A stretch of 48,741 nucleotides of DNA from JAAZBA01 sp964461815 (GCA_964461815.1 CAYWVF010000021.1:1-48741); one strand, 5' to 3'. Positions 1 through 8,099 are shown, counted from the first letter of the stretch. Notes: generated by a model from the letters alone, not told the origin. A program made the numbers and translations.

Positions 1-28
1 AATGCTACTATCAAGGGTTTATATTATT

Positions 29-2023
29 TTATTTGCATATTGCATCCACCTCCGCAATGATCTGTGCGCTTGCAAAGCCCTTAAGATCCATCGCACCTGA
101 CGGACAAGCAACTGTACAAGCACCGCAGCCCTGACATACAGCAGGATTAACGCTTGCAACACGTCTGATAACGGTCGTTCTGTTGGGCATACGGAATTCT
201 TTATCTTCATAGGTGATAGCACCGTACGGACAAACTCTTTCACATGTGGAGCAGCCGTTACACATCATTTCATCGGAATGAGCTACGCATGGGTTGCCGG
301 TCAGCTTATCCTTAGCAAGGAGACCGATGACCTTAGAAGCAGCAGCGCCTGCCTGAGATACTGTTTCAGGTATATCCTTAGGTCCCTGACATGCACCGGA
401 AAGGAATACACCTGCTGTCGGGCTTTCTACAGGACGGAGCTTCGGATGAGCCTCTGTGAAGAAGTCATTTGTATCCATGCTTGCGGTAAGCATTGTAGCC
501 AGAGGTCTGGCGGATTTATCCGGCTCGATAGCTGTAGCAAGTACAACGAGGTCAGCTTCAATGTGGAGCTGCTTATTATCGAGAAGATCGGATGCCTGTA
601 CCATAAGCTTGTCACCCTGAGGAGCGACCTTGCCGACCATACCCTTAATATACTTAACACCGTATTGCTCTACAGCACGGCGATAGAATTCATCAAAGCT
701 CTTACCGGGTGTTCTGACGTCAATATAGAATACGTAAACCTCGGTATCCGGGTACTTATCTCTTGTGAGCATAGCGTGCTTAGCTGTATACATGCAGCAG
801 ATCTTGGAGCAGTACTCCTTACCCTTTTCCGCACATGAGTCACAACGTGAGCCTACGCACTGTACGAATACGATAGTATGCGGATGCTTGCCATCGGAGG
901 GACGAACAAGATGACCTGCTGTCGGTCCGGCAGCGTTTGTGAGACGTTCGAACTCGAGAGATGTGATAACATCCTTCGACTGATTGTATGCAAATTCATC
1001 GAACTTATCCATGCTAATGGGATTGAAGCCTGTAGCAACAACGATAGCACCGTACTTCTCTTCGATGATCTCATCCTGCTGCTTGTAATCGATAGCACCG
1101 GCAGCACAGACCTTTGAACATACGCCGCACTTGCCGTTCTTTAACATGTTACATGCATTGGGGTCGATCGTAGCTACCTTCGGGATAGCCTGAGCAAACG
1201 GAATGTAAATCGCATGACGGTTATCCATACCGAGATTGAACTCGTTGGGAACCTTTTTCATCGGGCATTTTTCTACACAAGCGCCGCAGCCTGTACAAAG
1301 GCTTTCGTTAACATAACGGGCATGCTTCTTGATCTTTACATCAAAATTACCTACAAATCCCTTTACAGACTCTACTTCACTGTAAGAGAATATTCTGATC
1401 TTTTCATTTTGAGCAACGTCAACCATTTTCGGTGTAAGAATACATGCAGCACAGTCGAGTGTCGGGAATGTTTTGTCGAGCTGAGCCATCTTACCGCCGA
1501 TCGTCGGCTTCTTTTCAACGATATCGACCGGGAAGCCTGCATCTGCTATATCAAGAGCTGTCTGAATACCGGCAATACCGCCGCCGATAACGAGAGCACG
1601 CTTTGTAACAGGTGTTTCACCGGGAATAAGAGGTGTGTTGAGGTTGACCTTAGCGATTGCAGCCTTACCGAGGATAATAGCCTTTTCTGTACCTGTAGCC
1701 ATATCCTTATGTACCCATGAGCACTGCTCACGAATATTGGCGATCTCGACCATATACGGGTTTACGCCTGCTGCCGCCGCTGTTTTTCTGAATGTAGCCT
1801 CATGCATACGAGGTGAACATGATGCAACAACGATACCTGTGAGCTTATGCTCGGCGATAGCGTTCTTGATGATGTCCTGTCCTGCCTGAGAGCACATATA
1901 TTGGTAATTGGTAGAGAAGACAACTCCGGGTTCATTCTTCAATGCTTCGCTTACAGCTGCAACGTCAACTGTACCTGCGATATTGCTTCCGCACCAACAT
2001 ACGAATACGCCTATTCTTTGCAT
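29..2023 (-). CDS. hdrA: HdrA-like FAD/iron-sulfur electron-transfer subunit
   Basis: This 664-residue protein matches the HdrA subunit of heterodisulfide reductase, the flavin subunit that receives and splits electrons in HdrABC complexes. Visible elements in order: the N-terminal Cys pair in FVCWCGSNIAG, an FAD-binding dinucleotide fold (VIGGGIAGIQTA), the HdrA block LDCAACILTPKM, a 4Fe-4S motif CTGCGACVEKCP, further cysteine groups around CGVCSKVC and CDSCAEKGKEYC, and a C-terminal ferredoxin pair (CNGCSTCERVCP and CQGCGACTVACP). Length is normal for the family. It is the last visible gene of an operon running leftwards from the dehydrogenase gene near 5.6 kb, 15 bases after hdrC. No hydrogenase, formate dehydrogenase or flxABCD gene is visible, so the electron donor is unknown; the operon may continue past the window edge. 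Family assignment is firm; the physiological disulfide or other acceptor is not known. Confidence 0.93.
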   Translation of the reverse strand: MQRIGVFVCWCGSNIAGTVDVAAVSEALKNEPGVVFSTNYQYMCSQAGQDIIKNAIAEHKLTGIVVASCSPRMHEATFRKTAAAAGVNPYMVEIANIREQCSWVHKDMATGTEKAIILGKAAIAKVNLNTPLIPGETPVTKRALVIGGGIAGIQTALDIADAGFPVDIVEKKPTIGGKMAQLDKTFPTLDCAACILTPKMVDVAQNEKIRIFSYSEVESVKGFVGNFDVKIKKHARYVNESLCTGCGACVEKCPMKKVPNEFNLGMDNRHAIYIPFAQAIPKVATIDPNACNMLKNGKCGVCSKVCAAGAIDYKQQDEIIEEKYGAIVVATGFNPISMDKFDEFAYNQSKDVITSLEFERLTNAAGPTAGHLVRPSDGKHPHTIVFVQCVGSRCDSCAEKGKEYCSKICCMYTAKHAMLTRDKYPDTEVYVFYIDVRTPGKSFDEFYRRAVEQYGVKYIKGMVGKVAPQGDKLMVQASDLLDNKQLHIEADLVVLATAIEPDKSARPLATMLTASMDTNDFFTEAHPKLRPVESPTAGVFLSGACQGPKDIPETVSQAGAAASKVIGLLAKDKLTGNPCVAHSDEMMCNGCSTCERVCPYGAITYEDKEFRMPNRTTVIRRVASVNPAVCQGCGACTVACPSGAMDLKGFASAQIIAEVDAICK

Positions 2024-2038
2024 TTTGTCCTCTCCTCC

Positions 2039-2431
2039 TTACTTTGTATATTTTCTGAATGCACTTACGATCGCCTGCTGAGGAAGCTCCTCGTCCAGCA
2101 TAGCGGGAACATCGTTTGGTGTCATATGGTTTGCACCGGCCTTACGGATAACCGAAAGCTTAACTGCTTCTATAAGCTTTGCAGGCTCTACGCTTCTCGG
2201 ACATCTGTCGATGCATGCGAAGCATGAGAGACATTTATAAATAGATTTGGAATTCATCAAAGGCTCGATATCTCCGTTTTCAACCATGGAAACGAACTGA
2301 TGAGGATGATATTCCATCTCGTCATATGCCGGACATGTAGCAGAGCATTTACCGCAACGCATACATTTCTTGGGATTTACTCCGCTTCTGCGGATGATGT
2401 CTTCACGAAGATACTCTGTAGACTTACTCAT
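2039..2431 (-). CDS. hdrC: HdrC-like 4Fe-4S subunit
   Basis: A 130-residue soluble iron-sulfur protein with two classical 4Fe-4S motifs, CMRCGKCSATCP near residue 23 and CLSCFACIDRCP near residue 68, which is the HdrC pattern. In HdrABC it wires electrons between the HdrA flavin centre and the HdrB catalytic cysteine-rich subunit. Its ATG overlaps the end of hdrB by eight bases (the ATGAGTAA arrangement), so the two are very probably translationally coupled, and hdrA follows closely. The size suits a soluble HdrC; there is no membrane segment as in the HdrE-linked type. The gene order hdrB-hdrC-hdrA and tight spacing support one complex. Confidence in the subunit identity is high; the native substrate is an open question. 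Confidence 0.92.
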   Translation of the reverse strand: MSKSTEYLREDIIRRSGVNPKKCMRCGKCSATCPAYDEMEYHPHQFVSMVENGDIEPLMNSKSIYKCLSCFACIDRCPRSVEPAKLIEAVKLSVIRKAGANHMTPNDVPAMLDEELPQQAIVSAFRKYTK

Positions 2432-3212
2432 TCGTATCCTCCTTTACACCGAGTGCTTCGGCAAGAAGCTCGGTAAGATATACAACAGGAACGTCTGTTC
2501 CGTTTTTGCTGAGATTGTATTTGCAAAGAGGACATGCCGTAACGATAATGTCAGCACCTGCCGCCTTTGCACTGTCTGTGACCTTGGAGCTCTTTTTCTT
2601 TGCCATCGCAGGATCTTCCATTGTAACATATCCGCCGCAGCATTCGTTTCTGAAGGGATAGTACACGGGATCTGCGCCGATAGCGCGGATAAAGTCCTCG
2701 ATGATCGAAGGATTCTCAGGATCGTCCATTGCCATGACCTTGTTAGGTCTGAGAAGAAGACATCCGTAGTAAGCTGCGATCTTTTTACCTGTGAGAGGAG
2801 CAACTACCTTCTTGCGGATATTATCAAAGCCGATAACATCACGAAGGAGCTCAAGGTAATGATATACTGTCGTAGAGCCATCATACGGTTCTTCTGCCAT
2901 ATATCTGTTTACCTTGTCTGCGAATTCAGCATCGTTTTTCATAGCATAGTTCGTCTGCTTTATAACGTTATGGCAAGCGGAGCATACGGAAACGAGCGGC
3001 TGATCTTTACTCTGAGCGGCCTTTAAAGCACGTACAGAGGATAATTTTGTGGCAACTTCGTCATTGGAGGTGGTGAAAACACCGCCGCAGCACTGCCAAT
3101 CTTCTATTTCTTCCAGCGTGATACCTAAAGCCTCGGCGCTCTTGCGTGCGTAAATATCAAGATCTATCGCCTTTGTTTTCAAGGTACAGCCCGGAAAATA
3201 ACTTACTTTCAT
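2424..3212 (-). CDS. hdrB: HdrB-like CCG-domain subunit
   Basis: A 262-residue protein with two cysteine-rich CCG domains, the hallmark of HdrB. The first comprises FPGCTLK, WQCCGG and CSAC; the second YGCLLL, NECCGG and CPLC. In methanogen HdrB these cysteines hold two non-cubane 4Fe-4S clusters that cleave the CoM-S-S-CoB disulfide. Bacteria generally lack those cofactors, so the bacterial substrate is inferred to be another thiol/disulfide or an electron carrier. It starts only 22 bases after fumC and overlaps hdrC, placing the Hdr module in one transcript with fumarase and the malate/lactate dehydrogenase. A ribosome-binding site (AGGAGG type) lies just upstream of the ATG. All expected cysteines are present, so the protein looks functional. 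Confidence 0.92.
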   Translation of the reverse strand: MKVSYFPGCTLKTKAIDLDIYARKSAEALGITLEEIEDWQCCGGVFTTSNDEVATKLSSVRALKAAQSKDQPLVSVCSACHNVIKQTNYAMKNDAEFADKVNRYMAEEPYDGSTTVYHYLELLRDVIGFDNIRKKVVAPLTGKKIAAYYGCLLLRPNKVMAMDDPENPSIIEDFIRAIGADPVYYPFRNECCGGYVTMEDPAMAKKKSSKVTDSAKAAGADIIVTACPLCKYNLSKNGTDVPVVYLTELLAEALGVKEDTNE

Positions 3213-3234
3213 TTTCGGCTTCCTCCTGTATTAA

Positions 3235-4611
3235 TTAGACCATCTGTTCGGGATGAAATACCTCGTCAAATCTTTCTGCTGTAAGGAATCCGAGTGCTAC
3301 ACATGCTTCCTTAAGAGAAATGTTATCCTTAAATGCTTTCTTTACAGTCTTAGCTGCATTTTCGTAACCGATGTAGGGGTTAAGAGCTGTAACGAGCATA
3401 AGAGAATTGTGAAGATTGTGATGCATCTTGTCCTTGTTGGCTTTGATGCCTACAGCACAGTTCTTATTGAAGGAAAGAATAGCATCGGAAAGTAATCTGC
3501 CGGACTGAAGGAAATTGTAGATACATACCGGCATAAATACGTTGAGCTCAAAGTTACCCTGAGAAGCTGCCATACCGACTGCAACGTCATTACCGATGAC
3601 CTGAACAGCTACCATTGTAACTGCCTCGCACTGTGTCGGATTAACCTTACCGGGCATGATAGATGAGCCGGGCTCGTTTTCCGGAATGGAGATCTCACCG
3701 AGACCGAGACGCGGACCGCTTGCGAGCCAACGAACATCGTTTGCGACCTTCATCATATCACATGCAAGAGCCTTTATAGCTCCGTGAGCAAATACCAGCT
3801 CATCCTTGGATGTGAGTGCATGGAACTTATTTGCAGCTGTGATAAACGGCTTGCCTGTGAGCTTTGCAACCTCTGCTGCAACTGCTTCCGAGAAGCCCTT
3901 AGGTGCATTAAGACCTGTACCAACAGCTGTACCGCCGAGAGCAAGCTCATAGAGCGGCTTTACTGCCAGCTTAAGAAGCTCAACGTCACGCTCAAGGCTG
4001 GAGCGCCATCCGCTGATCTCCTGGCTGAATGTTATAGGTGTAGCATCCTGAAGATGTGTACGTCCGCTCTTTACGATACCCTCGTTTTCAGCTTCAAGAC
4101 GGATAAATGTGTTGATAAGTGTCTGAGCTGCCGGAATGAGCTTGTTTTCGATAAGAAGCACAGCAGCAATATGCATTGCTGTCGGGAAAGTATCATTAGA
4201 GGACTGGCTCATATTAACATCATCGTTAGGATGAAGAATTTTCTTACCTGCGATCTCGTTACCGCGGTTTGCGATAACCTCGTTAGCGTTCATGTTGGAC
4301 TGTGTGCCGGAGCCTGTTTGCCATACGACCAATGGAAAATGATCATTTAACTGACCGCCAATAACCTCATCGCACGCTTTGGAGATTGCATTGAGCTTTT
4401 CTTCTGTCATCTTTTCCGGACGGAGTGAGCTGTTGGCAATAGCAGCAGCCTTCTTAAGGATACCAAATGCATGAGTTATTTCACGCGGCATCGTTTCGAT
4501 ATCAACGCCGATCTCAAAATTTTCATGACTGCGCTGTGTCTGTGCAGCCCACAAACGATCAGAAGGAACCTTTACCTCTCCCATAGAGTCGTGTTCGATG
4601 CGATATTCCAT
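3235..4611 (-). CDS. fumC: Class II fumarase
   Basis: A 458-residue class II (iron-independent) fumarate hydratase, which interconverts fumarate and L-malate in the cytoplasm. Seen: the superfamily signature GSSIMPGKVNP in the C-terminal half, the SGRTHLQDATP block that carries the active-site His, and the TGSGTQSNMN block near residue 100. These distinguish fumarase from aspartase and argininosuccinate lyase in practice, although class II fumarase and aspartase are close relatives. The length is typical. It sits 41 bases after a malate/lactate dehydrogenase gene and 22 bases before hdrB, so it is central in a five-gene operon. With an Arg-type dehydrogenase beside it, the pair would run oxaloacetate-malate-fumarate in either direction. 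No fumarate reductase gene is visible in the window. Confidence 0.95.
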   Translation of the reverse strand: MEYRIEHDSMGEVKVPSDRLWAAQTQRSHENFEIGVDIETMPREITHAFGILKKAAAIANSSLRPEKMTEEKLNAISKACDEVIGGQLNDHFPLVVWQTGSGTQSNMNANEVIANRGNEIAGKKILHPNDDVNMSQSSNDTFPTAMHIAAVLLIENKLIPAAQTLINTFIRLEAENEGIVKSGRTHLQDATPITFSQEISGWRSSLERDVELLKLAVKPLYELALGGTAVGTGLNAPKGFSEAVAAEVAKLTGKPFITAANKFHALTSKDELVFAHGAIKALACDMMKVANDVRWLASGPRLGLGEISIPENEPGSSIMPGKVNPTQCEAVTMVAVQVIGNDVAVGMAASQGNFELNVFMPVCIYNFLQSGRLLSDAILSFNKNCAVGIKANKDKMHHNLHNSLMLVTALNPYIGYENAAKTVKKAFKDNISLKEACVALGFLTAERFDEVFHPEQMV

Positions 4612-4652
4612 TGCTGAATCATCCTTTCATCTATATCTTTAATTTTTATAAT

Positions 4653-5597
4653 TTATATTGACAGAGCCTTAATAACTGACTTAAGGCTGTTGGCACTGTT
4701 GTGAAGTGCAGCGATCTCATCATCGTTGAGCGGCAGAAGGATCGTACCGTTGGCACATCTGTTGCTGACTGCTGTCAAAAGGCTGAGACATACGTCATCA
4801 ATACCGTACTCGCCATGCATCATTGTGGATACTGTGAGTGTTGTGTCTATTCCGCTGAGAAGACATTTGCACAAATGACATACGGAAATAGAAACAGCAT
4901 AGAATGTAGCACCCTTACGCTGAATGACACGAGCACCTGATTTACGTACATATTCCTCAACGTCCTCACGATTGAGTGCAGGCTGAAGAAATTCCGTGTT
5001 TGAAATAAAGCTGCGGTAGGAATCCAGGGGAACGTTGGAAATGTTTACGAGAGACCAGGGAATAAATGAGCTGTCTCCGTGCTCACCCAAAACATATGCG
5101 TGAACGTTCTGCTGGCTGATCGAGTAGTACTCGGAAAGTCTGGAACGCAAGCGTGATGTATCGAGGATCGTACCGGAGCCGATAACTCTTTCTTCCGGAA
5201 TACCGGAATACTTGCAGAATGTATATGTAAGTATATCAACAGGATTACTTACTAAAAGGTATGTTGCATCCGGAGCATATTTTGTGACCTCCGGAATGAT
5301 GCTTTTAATGATATTTACGTTTGTCTGAGCAAGGTCAAGTCTTGACTGACCGGGTCTTCTGGCGATACCGGATGTGATAATAACGATGTCGGAGTTTACT
5401 GTGTCAGCGTAGCTTCCGGCATATATCGAACATGAATGGCAGAACGGTGTGCCTTGACGAATATCAAGAGCTTCTCCCAGTGCCTTCTCTCCGTTGATGT
5501 CGATCAATACGATCTCAGATGCGATCCCCTGAATTGTCAGGGTATAAGCGATCGTTGCACCTACGCTTCCTGTTCCGATGATAGTGATTTTTGTCAT
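4653..5597 (-). CDS. LDH-fold 2-hydroxyacid dehydrogenase, probably malate dehydrogenase
   Basis: An NAD-dependent L-lactate/malate dehydrogenase family protein of 314 residues. The ATG at 5597 was chosen because AAGGAG precedes it; an in-frame TTG seven codons upstream overlaps that site. Seen: the Rossmann motif GTGSVGA, the catalytic block GEHGDSS with its His, and the Asp/Arg pair in GSGTILDTSRLR. In the mobile substrate loop the sequence is IARRPGQSR. Aligning this with classical lactate dehydrogenase (NQKPGETR) puts Arg rather than Gln at position 102, the residue known to favour oxaloacetate/malate over pyruvate/lactate. Overall similarity is still to the LDH branch. With fumarase next in the operon, malate dehydrogenase is the better reading, but lactate dehydrogenase is not excluded. 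First gene of the Hdr operon, with a Rex-like site at its promoter. Confidence 0.85.
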   Translation of the reverse strand: MTKITIIGTGSVGATIAYTLTIQGIASEIVLIDINGEKALGEALDIRQGTPFCHSCSIYAGSYADTVNSDIVIITSGIARRPGQSRLDLAQTNVNIIKSIIPEVTKYAPDATYLLVSNPVDILTYTFCKYSGIPEERVIGSGTILDTSRLRSRLSEYYSISQQNVHAYVLGEHGDSSFIPWSLVNISNVPLDSYRSFISNTEFLQPALNREDVEEYVRKSGARVIQRKGATFYAVSISVCHLCKCLLSGIDTTLTVSTMMHGEYGIDDVCLSLLTAVSNRCANGTILLPLNDDEIAALHNSANSLKSVIKALSI

Positions 5598-5740
5598 TGT
5601 TGTCTCCTTCTTTTCCAAGTATTAGCCTGCTGGTTGTATCCAAAGCATGGTTCTACAAAGCTTTGCTTTTTTCTGCAATATAAATAGACACGATGAGCTG
5701 TTTGAAGACAAATTTCAACATAATACTCCCGCATCTTAAC

Positions 5741-5758
5741 TCGTTATAATTTTAACAA
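5741..5758. promoter_or_regulatory. Candidate Rex operator
   Basis: On the minus strand the half-sites read TTGTTAA and ATAACGA with a four-base spacer. This matches the clostridial Rex consensus (TTGTTAA, 4 nt, TTAACAA) at 12 of 14 positions. Rex is an NADH/NAD+-sensing repressor that commonly controls dehydrogenase and fermentation genes. The site overlaps the -10 element of the operon promoter, where a repressor would act. Known: the consensus. Inferred: that Rex binds here. Confidence 0.5.
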
Positions 5759-5777
5759 ATTCGTTGATGTTTGTGAA
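5749..5777 (-). promoter_or_regulatory. Promoter of the dehydrogenase-fumarase-Hdr operon
   Basis: On the minus strand TTCACA and TAAAAT are separated by 17 bases, and a TG dinucleotide sits one base before the -10 (extended -10). This predicts a leader of about 145 bases before the ATG at 5597. It is the best sigma-A-like match in the upstream region. Confidence 0.5.
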
Positions 5778-6209
5778 TTACGAGAAAGGCATATCAATAT
5801 TATTACTATTGATATAACTAAAGCAGAAAATATGAAAAGATGGAAGTGAAAAGGATATACATTTGACATATCCTGAGAAAGTTGTAAACAAAGCATCACG
5901 GCGGGAAATATGTATCGAAAAATCAGATGTATATATTGGCTTATATGCACAGATATACGCATCAAAATAATGTGAATTTGGGAGGAAATTACATCGTTCC
6001 CTGAAAAAACACAACACAGCGAGCGATACCTGTACATACAGAATAATAAATAATGAATAGCATCATGATGATTTTGATATAAGAGAAACACCGCGGATAC
6101 TTTGAACTGAATTTTCTCCATTTAAGGCAATATATTGAGCACTAAATGTATCTCACATTGTAAAAAATGTCAAATGTACGGCTTTATATAGTATGTTTCG
6201 TATAAATAA
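5778..6209. other. Intergenic region without a recognisable gene
   Basis: About 430 bases between the operon promoter and the terminator of the next gene. A reading frame of 125 codons exists on the minus strand, but its composition (rich in Ile, Ser, His and Cys, with no motif) and lack of a ribosome-binding site argue against a gene. A perfect 9-base inverted repeat (ATATCAATA arms, 7-base spacer) lies at 5791-5815; its role is unknown. Confidence 0.5.
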
Positions 6210-6236
6210 GGGTTGTACCACAGAGTGGTACAGCCC
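6210..6236 (-). terminator. Intrinsic terminator
   Basis: A 12-base-pair hairpin (arm GGGTTGTACCAC, three-base loop, one G-T pair) lies just past the stop codon of the isomerase-like gene. On the minus strand it is followed by a T-rich run (TTATTTAT). Confidence 0.75.
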
Positions 6237-6250
6237 TATTAGGTCATAAA

Positions 6251-7108
6251 CTATATTCTTGCCTTAAGAAAATCGACTGCAAGCTTGATGTCGCCTATAG
6301 GATCGCCGCCGACTTCACGCTCTATGCACAGACAACCCTTAAAGCCAATGTCATTGAGTGCCTTGAGGTAAGCTTCGAACGGAACGCTGCCCTGTCCGAG
6401 AGGTGTTTCGATGAAGTAATTTACTCCCTCGATGCCCTTTTCAAGATTTTCCTCATCAAATGCACCGTAAATTACATCGGGATTTGTCTTTATAAGCATC
6501 TTGCCGTCCTTTGCGTGTGTGTGAACGATATAATCCTTAAGATTATAAACTGCATTCGGAATGTCCTCACCGATAACCATTGCGAGGTTAGCCGGATCGA
6601 GGTTTACCTTCATGCCATTTCCGGGAAGATCATCAAGAAAAGCCTTAAGTACGTGTGAGGGTTCCGGACCTGTTTCTATTGCGAAGCATCCGCCAAGCTC
6701 ATCACCGATCTTTGAAAGCTGAGAGCATGCTTCATGCATTATAGCGTAACGGCGTTTGGAATTGTCAGCCGGAACTACGCCGATATGGGTAGTAACAATG
6801 TTACAGCCGAGCTCAAGAGCCATTTCAAGAACACGCTTTGAACGCTCGATACGTATGGGATTCTCGTCGGGATCCATAAAGCCATGTCCGCCGAAGTCAC
6901 CGCAAAGAGCTGTAAATTCCAGACCCTGTGATTTGACGAAATCAAGGAGCTCTTTTCTCTTGCCGCCTACAAGGTTTTCGGCAGCTGTTTCACCGTCGGT
7001 AGCTTGAAGCTGTATGCCTGTGCAGCCTACTTCACGTGCCTTGATGATGCTTTCACGGAGTCCGAGACGGAAATTGTTTGAACGTACACCTATTGAAAAA
7101 TCGTACAT
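6251..7108 (-). CDS. Sugar phosphate isomerase/epimerase-like TIM barrel
   Basis: A 285-residue cytoplasmic protein of the xylose isomerase-like TIM-barrel superfamily (AP endonuclease 2-type fold), whose members are sugar or polyol isomerases, epimerases and related metal enzymes. Candidate metal ligands sit where the fold expects them: Glu in FAIETGPEP, Asp in NLDPANL, His in VHTHAKDG and Glu in CIEREVGGD. The N-terminus starts directly in the first barrel strand (FSIGVRSNNF), and the length is normal. It is a single-gene unit: a terminator follows, and the next gene upstream is divergent. Nothing nearby reveals the substrate, so the exact reaction cannot be given. The ATG at 7108 is preceded by an AGGAGG-like ribosome-binding site. 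Confidence 0.85.
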   Translation of the reverse strand: MYDFSIGVRSNNFRLGLRESIIKAREVGCTGIQLQATDGETAAENLVGGKRKELLDFVKSQGLEFTALCGDFGGHGFMDPDENPIRIERSKRVLEMALELGCNIVTTHIGVVPADNSKRRYAIMHEACSQLSKIGDELGGCFAIETGPEPSHVLKAFLDDLPGNGMKVNLDPANLAMVIGEDIPNAVYNLKDYIVHTHAKDGKMLIKTNPDVIYGAFDEENLEKGIEGVNYFIETPLGQGSVPFEAYLKALNDIGFKGCLCIEREVGGDPIGDIKLAVDFLKARI

Positions 7109-7173
7109 TATTTATTCCTCCTGAATTATAATCCATATATATATTTTAACATAAATCGCAGGTAAGTCAAGGG

Positions 7174-7202
7174 TTTACTTTAAATATTGGATGTGTTATA
7201 AT
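7174..7202 (+). promoter_or_regulatory. Promoter of the acyl-ACP thioesterase gene
   Basis: TTTACT and a perfect TATAAT with 17-base spacing and a TG one base before the -10. The start codon follows about 41 bases downstream. The -10 lies inside the inverted repeat at 7191-7212. Confidence 0.65.
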
Positions 7203-7212
7203 ATTAACACAT
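7191..7212. promoter_or_regulatory. Palindromic operator candidate over the -10
   Basis: A perfect 8-base inverted repeat, ATGTGTTA and TAACACAT, with a six-base centre that holds part of the TATAAT box. The position is typical of a repressor site. The repressor is not identified; the pattern does not match the FapR or FabT consensus sequences I know. Confidence 0.5.
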
Positions 7213-7243
7213 TAAGCTTCGGAAAGCGAGACAGATCGATCAA

Positions 7244-7927
7244 ATGAGCATTGAGTATACCGGGAGAGTAAAATTTAAAAACGGGCTTACATTATATGAG
7301 CTTCAGCATCATATGGAAAATGTTGCAGATACGCATTCAAGGATGATAGCTTTTTCCAGAGACGATCTAATGAGCACGGTCGGTGCATTTTGGGTGCTTA
7401 TGAGACTGAAGATATGCATCGAACAGGATATTCGTGATGTAAAAGAGATGGATATTACTACGTGGCACTATAAAAGTGTAGGAGTGATGTGGTATAGAGG
7501 CTTCGAATTCAAGGTGGACGGTAAAGAAGTCGGACATGCGGTGAGTGCATGGGCGATAGTAGATGAAGCAACACATCATATTGTACGTCCGAATCATATG
7601 CCGAGTCATGAGGCTGCGATCGACCTGAGCCGAGGAGAGCCTGATGTGCTGAACAGACTTAAAATATCGGATGAGCTTCCACAGACTACAGAGTATAAGG
7701 TCGTTGACGAGGATATAGATATAAACGGGCATATGAACAATGCAAGATATACTCGTCTTGCCGAGACAGTGCTGACGATCCCGGAGGCTCCGTACAATTT
7801 TGAGATCGACTATATCAGTGAGGCAAAAAAGGGCGATACAGTAGTGCTCAAATCGGATGGAGCAGCACTGAACGGAACGATCTCCGGAAAAAATTGCTTC
7901 TCCGCAAGAATGTACTCAAAATATTGA
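7244..7927 (+). CDS. Acyl-ACP thioesterase
   Basis: A 227-residue double-hotdog thioesterase of the FatA/bacterial acyl-ACP thioesterase type, which releases free fatty acids from acyl carrier protein. Two hotdog halves are visible. The C-terminal half has the family motif DIDINGHMNNARY (about residues 158-170), whose Asp and Asn/His region forms the catalytic centre. The N-terminal half has the substrate-side helix and the WHYKSVGVMWYRGFEF strands. The length is slightly short for the family (about 240). It stands alone between a promoter with a palindromic operator and a strong terminator. The ribosome-binding site is weak (GGAAAGCGAG). In anaerobes such enzymes are thought to adjust free fatty acid release or membrane composition; that role is inferred. 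Confidence 0.88.
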   Translation: MSIEYTGRVKFKNGLTLYELQHHMENVADTHSRMIAFSRDDLMSTVGAFWVLMRLKICIEQDIRDVKEMDITTWHYKSVGVMWYRGFEFKVDGKEVGHAVSAWAIVDEATHHIVRPNHMPSHEAAIDLSRGEPDVLNRLKISDELPQTTEYKVVDEDIDINGHMNNARYTRLAETVLTIPEAPYNFEIDYISEAKKGDTVVLKSDGAALNGTISGKNCFSARMYSKY

Positions 7928-7968
7928 GTGCTGAAAAGTAATTTATAGGTGAGAAAAAATTCGGATTT

Positions 7969-8011
7969 AAAAGAGAACATCTGTGAAAAAATTCACAGAT
8001 GTTCTCTTTTT
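7969..8011 (+). terminator. Intrinsic terminator after the thioesterase gene
   Basis: A long hairpin whose perfect arms run 7969-7987 and 7992-8010, with an AAAA loop and a closing T run. It ends two bases before the -35 box of the next operon. A GTG inside it opens the following reading frame but is rejected as the start for that reason. Confidence 0.85.
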
Positions 8012-8013
8012 GC

Positions 8014-8041
8014 TTGACAACGGAGCAAATAAAGATATAAT
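8014..8041 (+). promoter_or_regulatory. Promoter of the MarR-ABC exporter operon
   Basis: Consensus TTGACA and TATAAT with a 16-base spacer. Just downstream are two AT-rich TTAATTAA-like palindromic elements (about 8038-8057) that could be the MarR autoregulatory operator. Transcription would begin near 8048, so translation must start after that. Confidence 0.75.
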
Positions 8042-8099
8042 TAATCTGTTAATTAATGAATGGAGGGCGGCGAACGAAACGAACGAGAAGAGAAGAATA

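Noticed and set aside
278..838. Plus-strand frame of 186 codons opposite hdrA
   Set aside because: It is the antisense of a clearly conserved gene, rich in Cys/Leu/Arg with no recognisable domain.
5744..6121. A 125-codon minus-strand reading frame in the intergenic region
   Set aside because: No ribosome site, no motif, odd composition rich in Ile, Ser, His and Cys, and an inverted repeat and promoter fall inside or beside it.
7983..8099. Upstream GTG start for the MarR gene, adding 39 residues
   Set aside because: It lies inside a strong terminator hairpin and ahead of a consensus promoter, so it would not be in the transcript.
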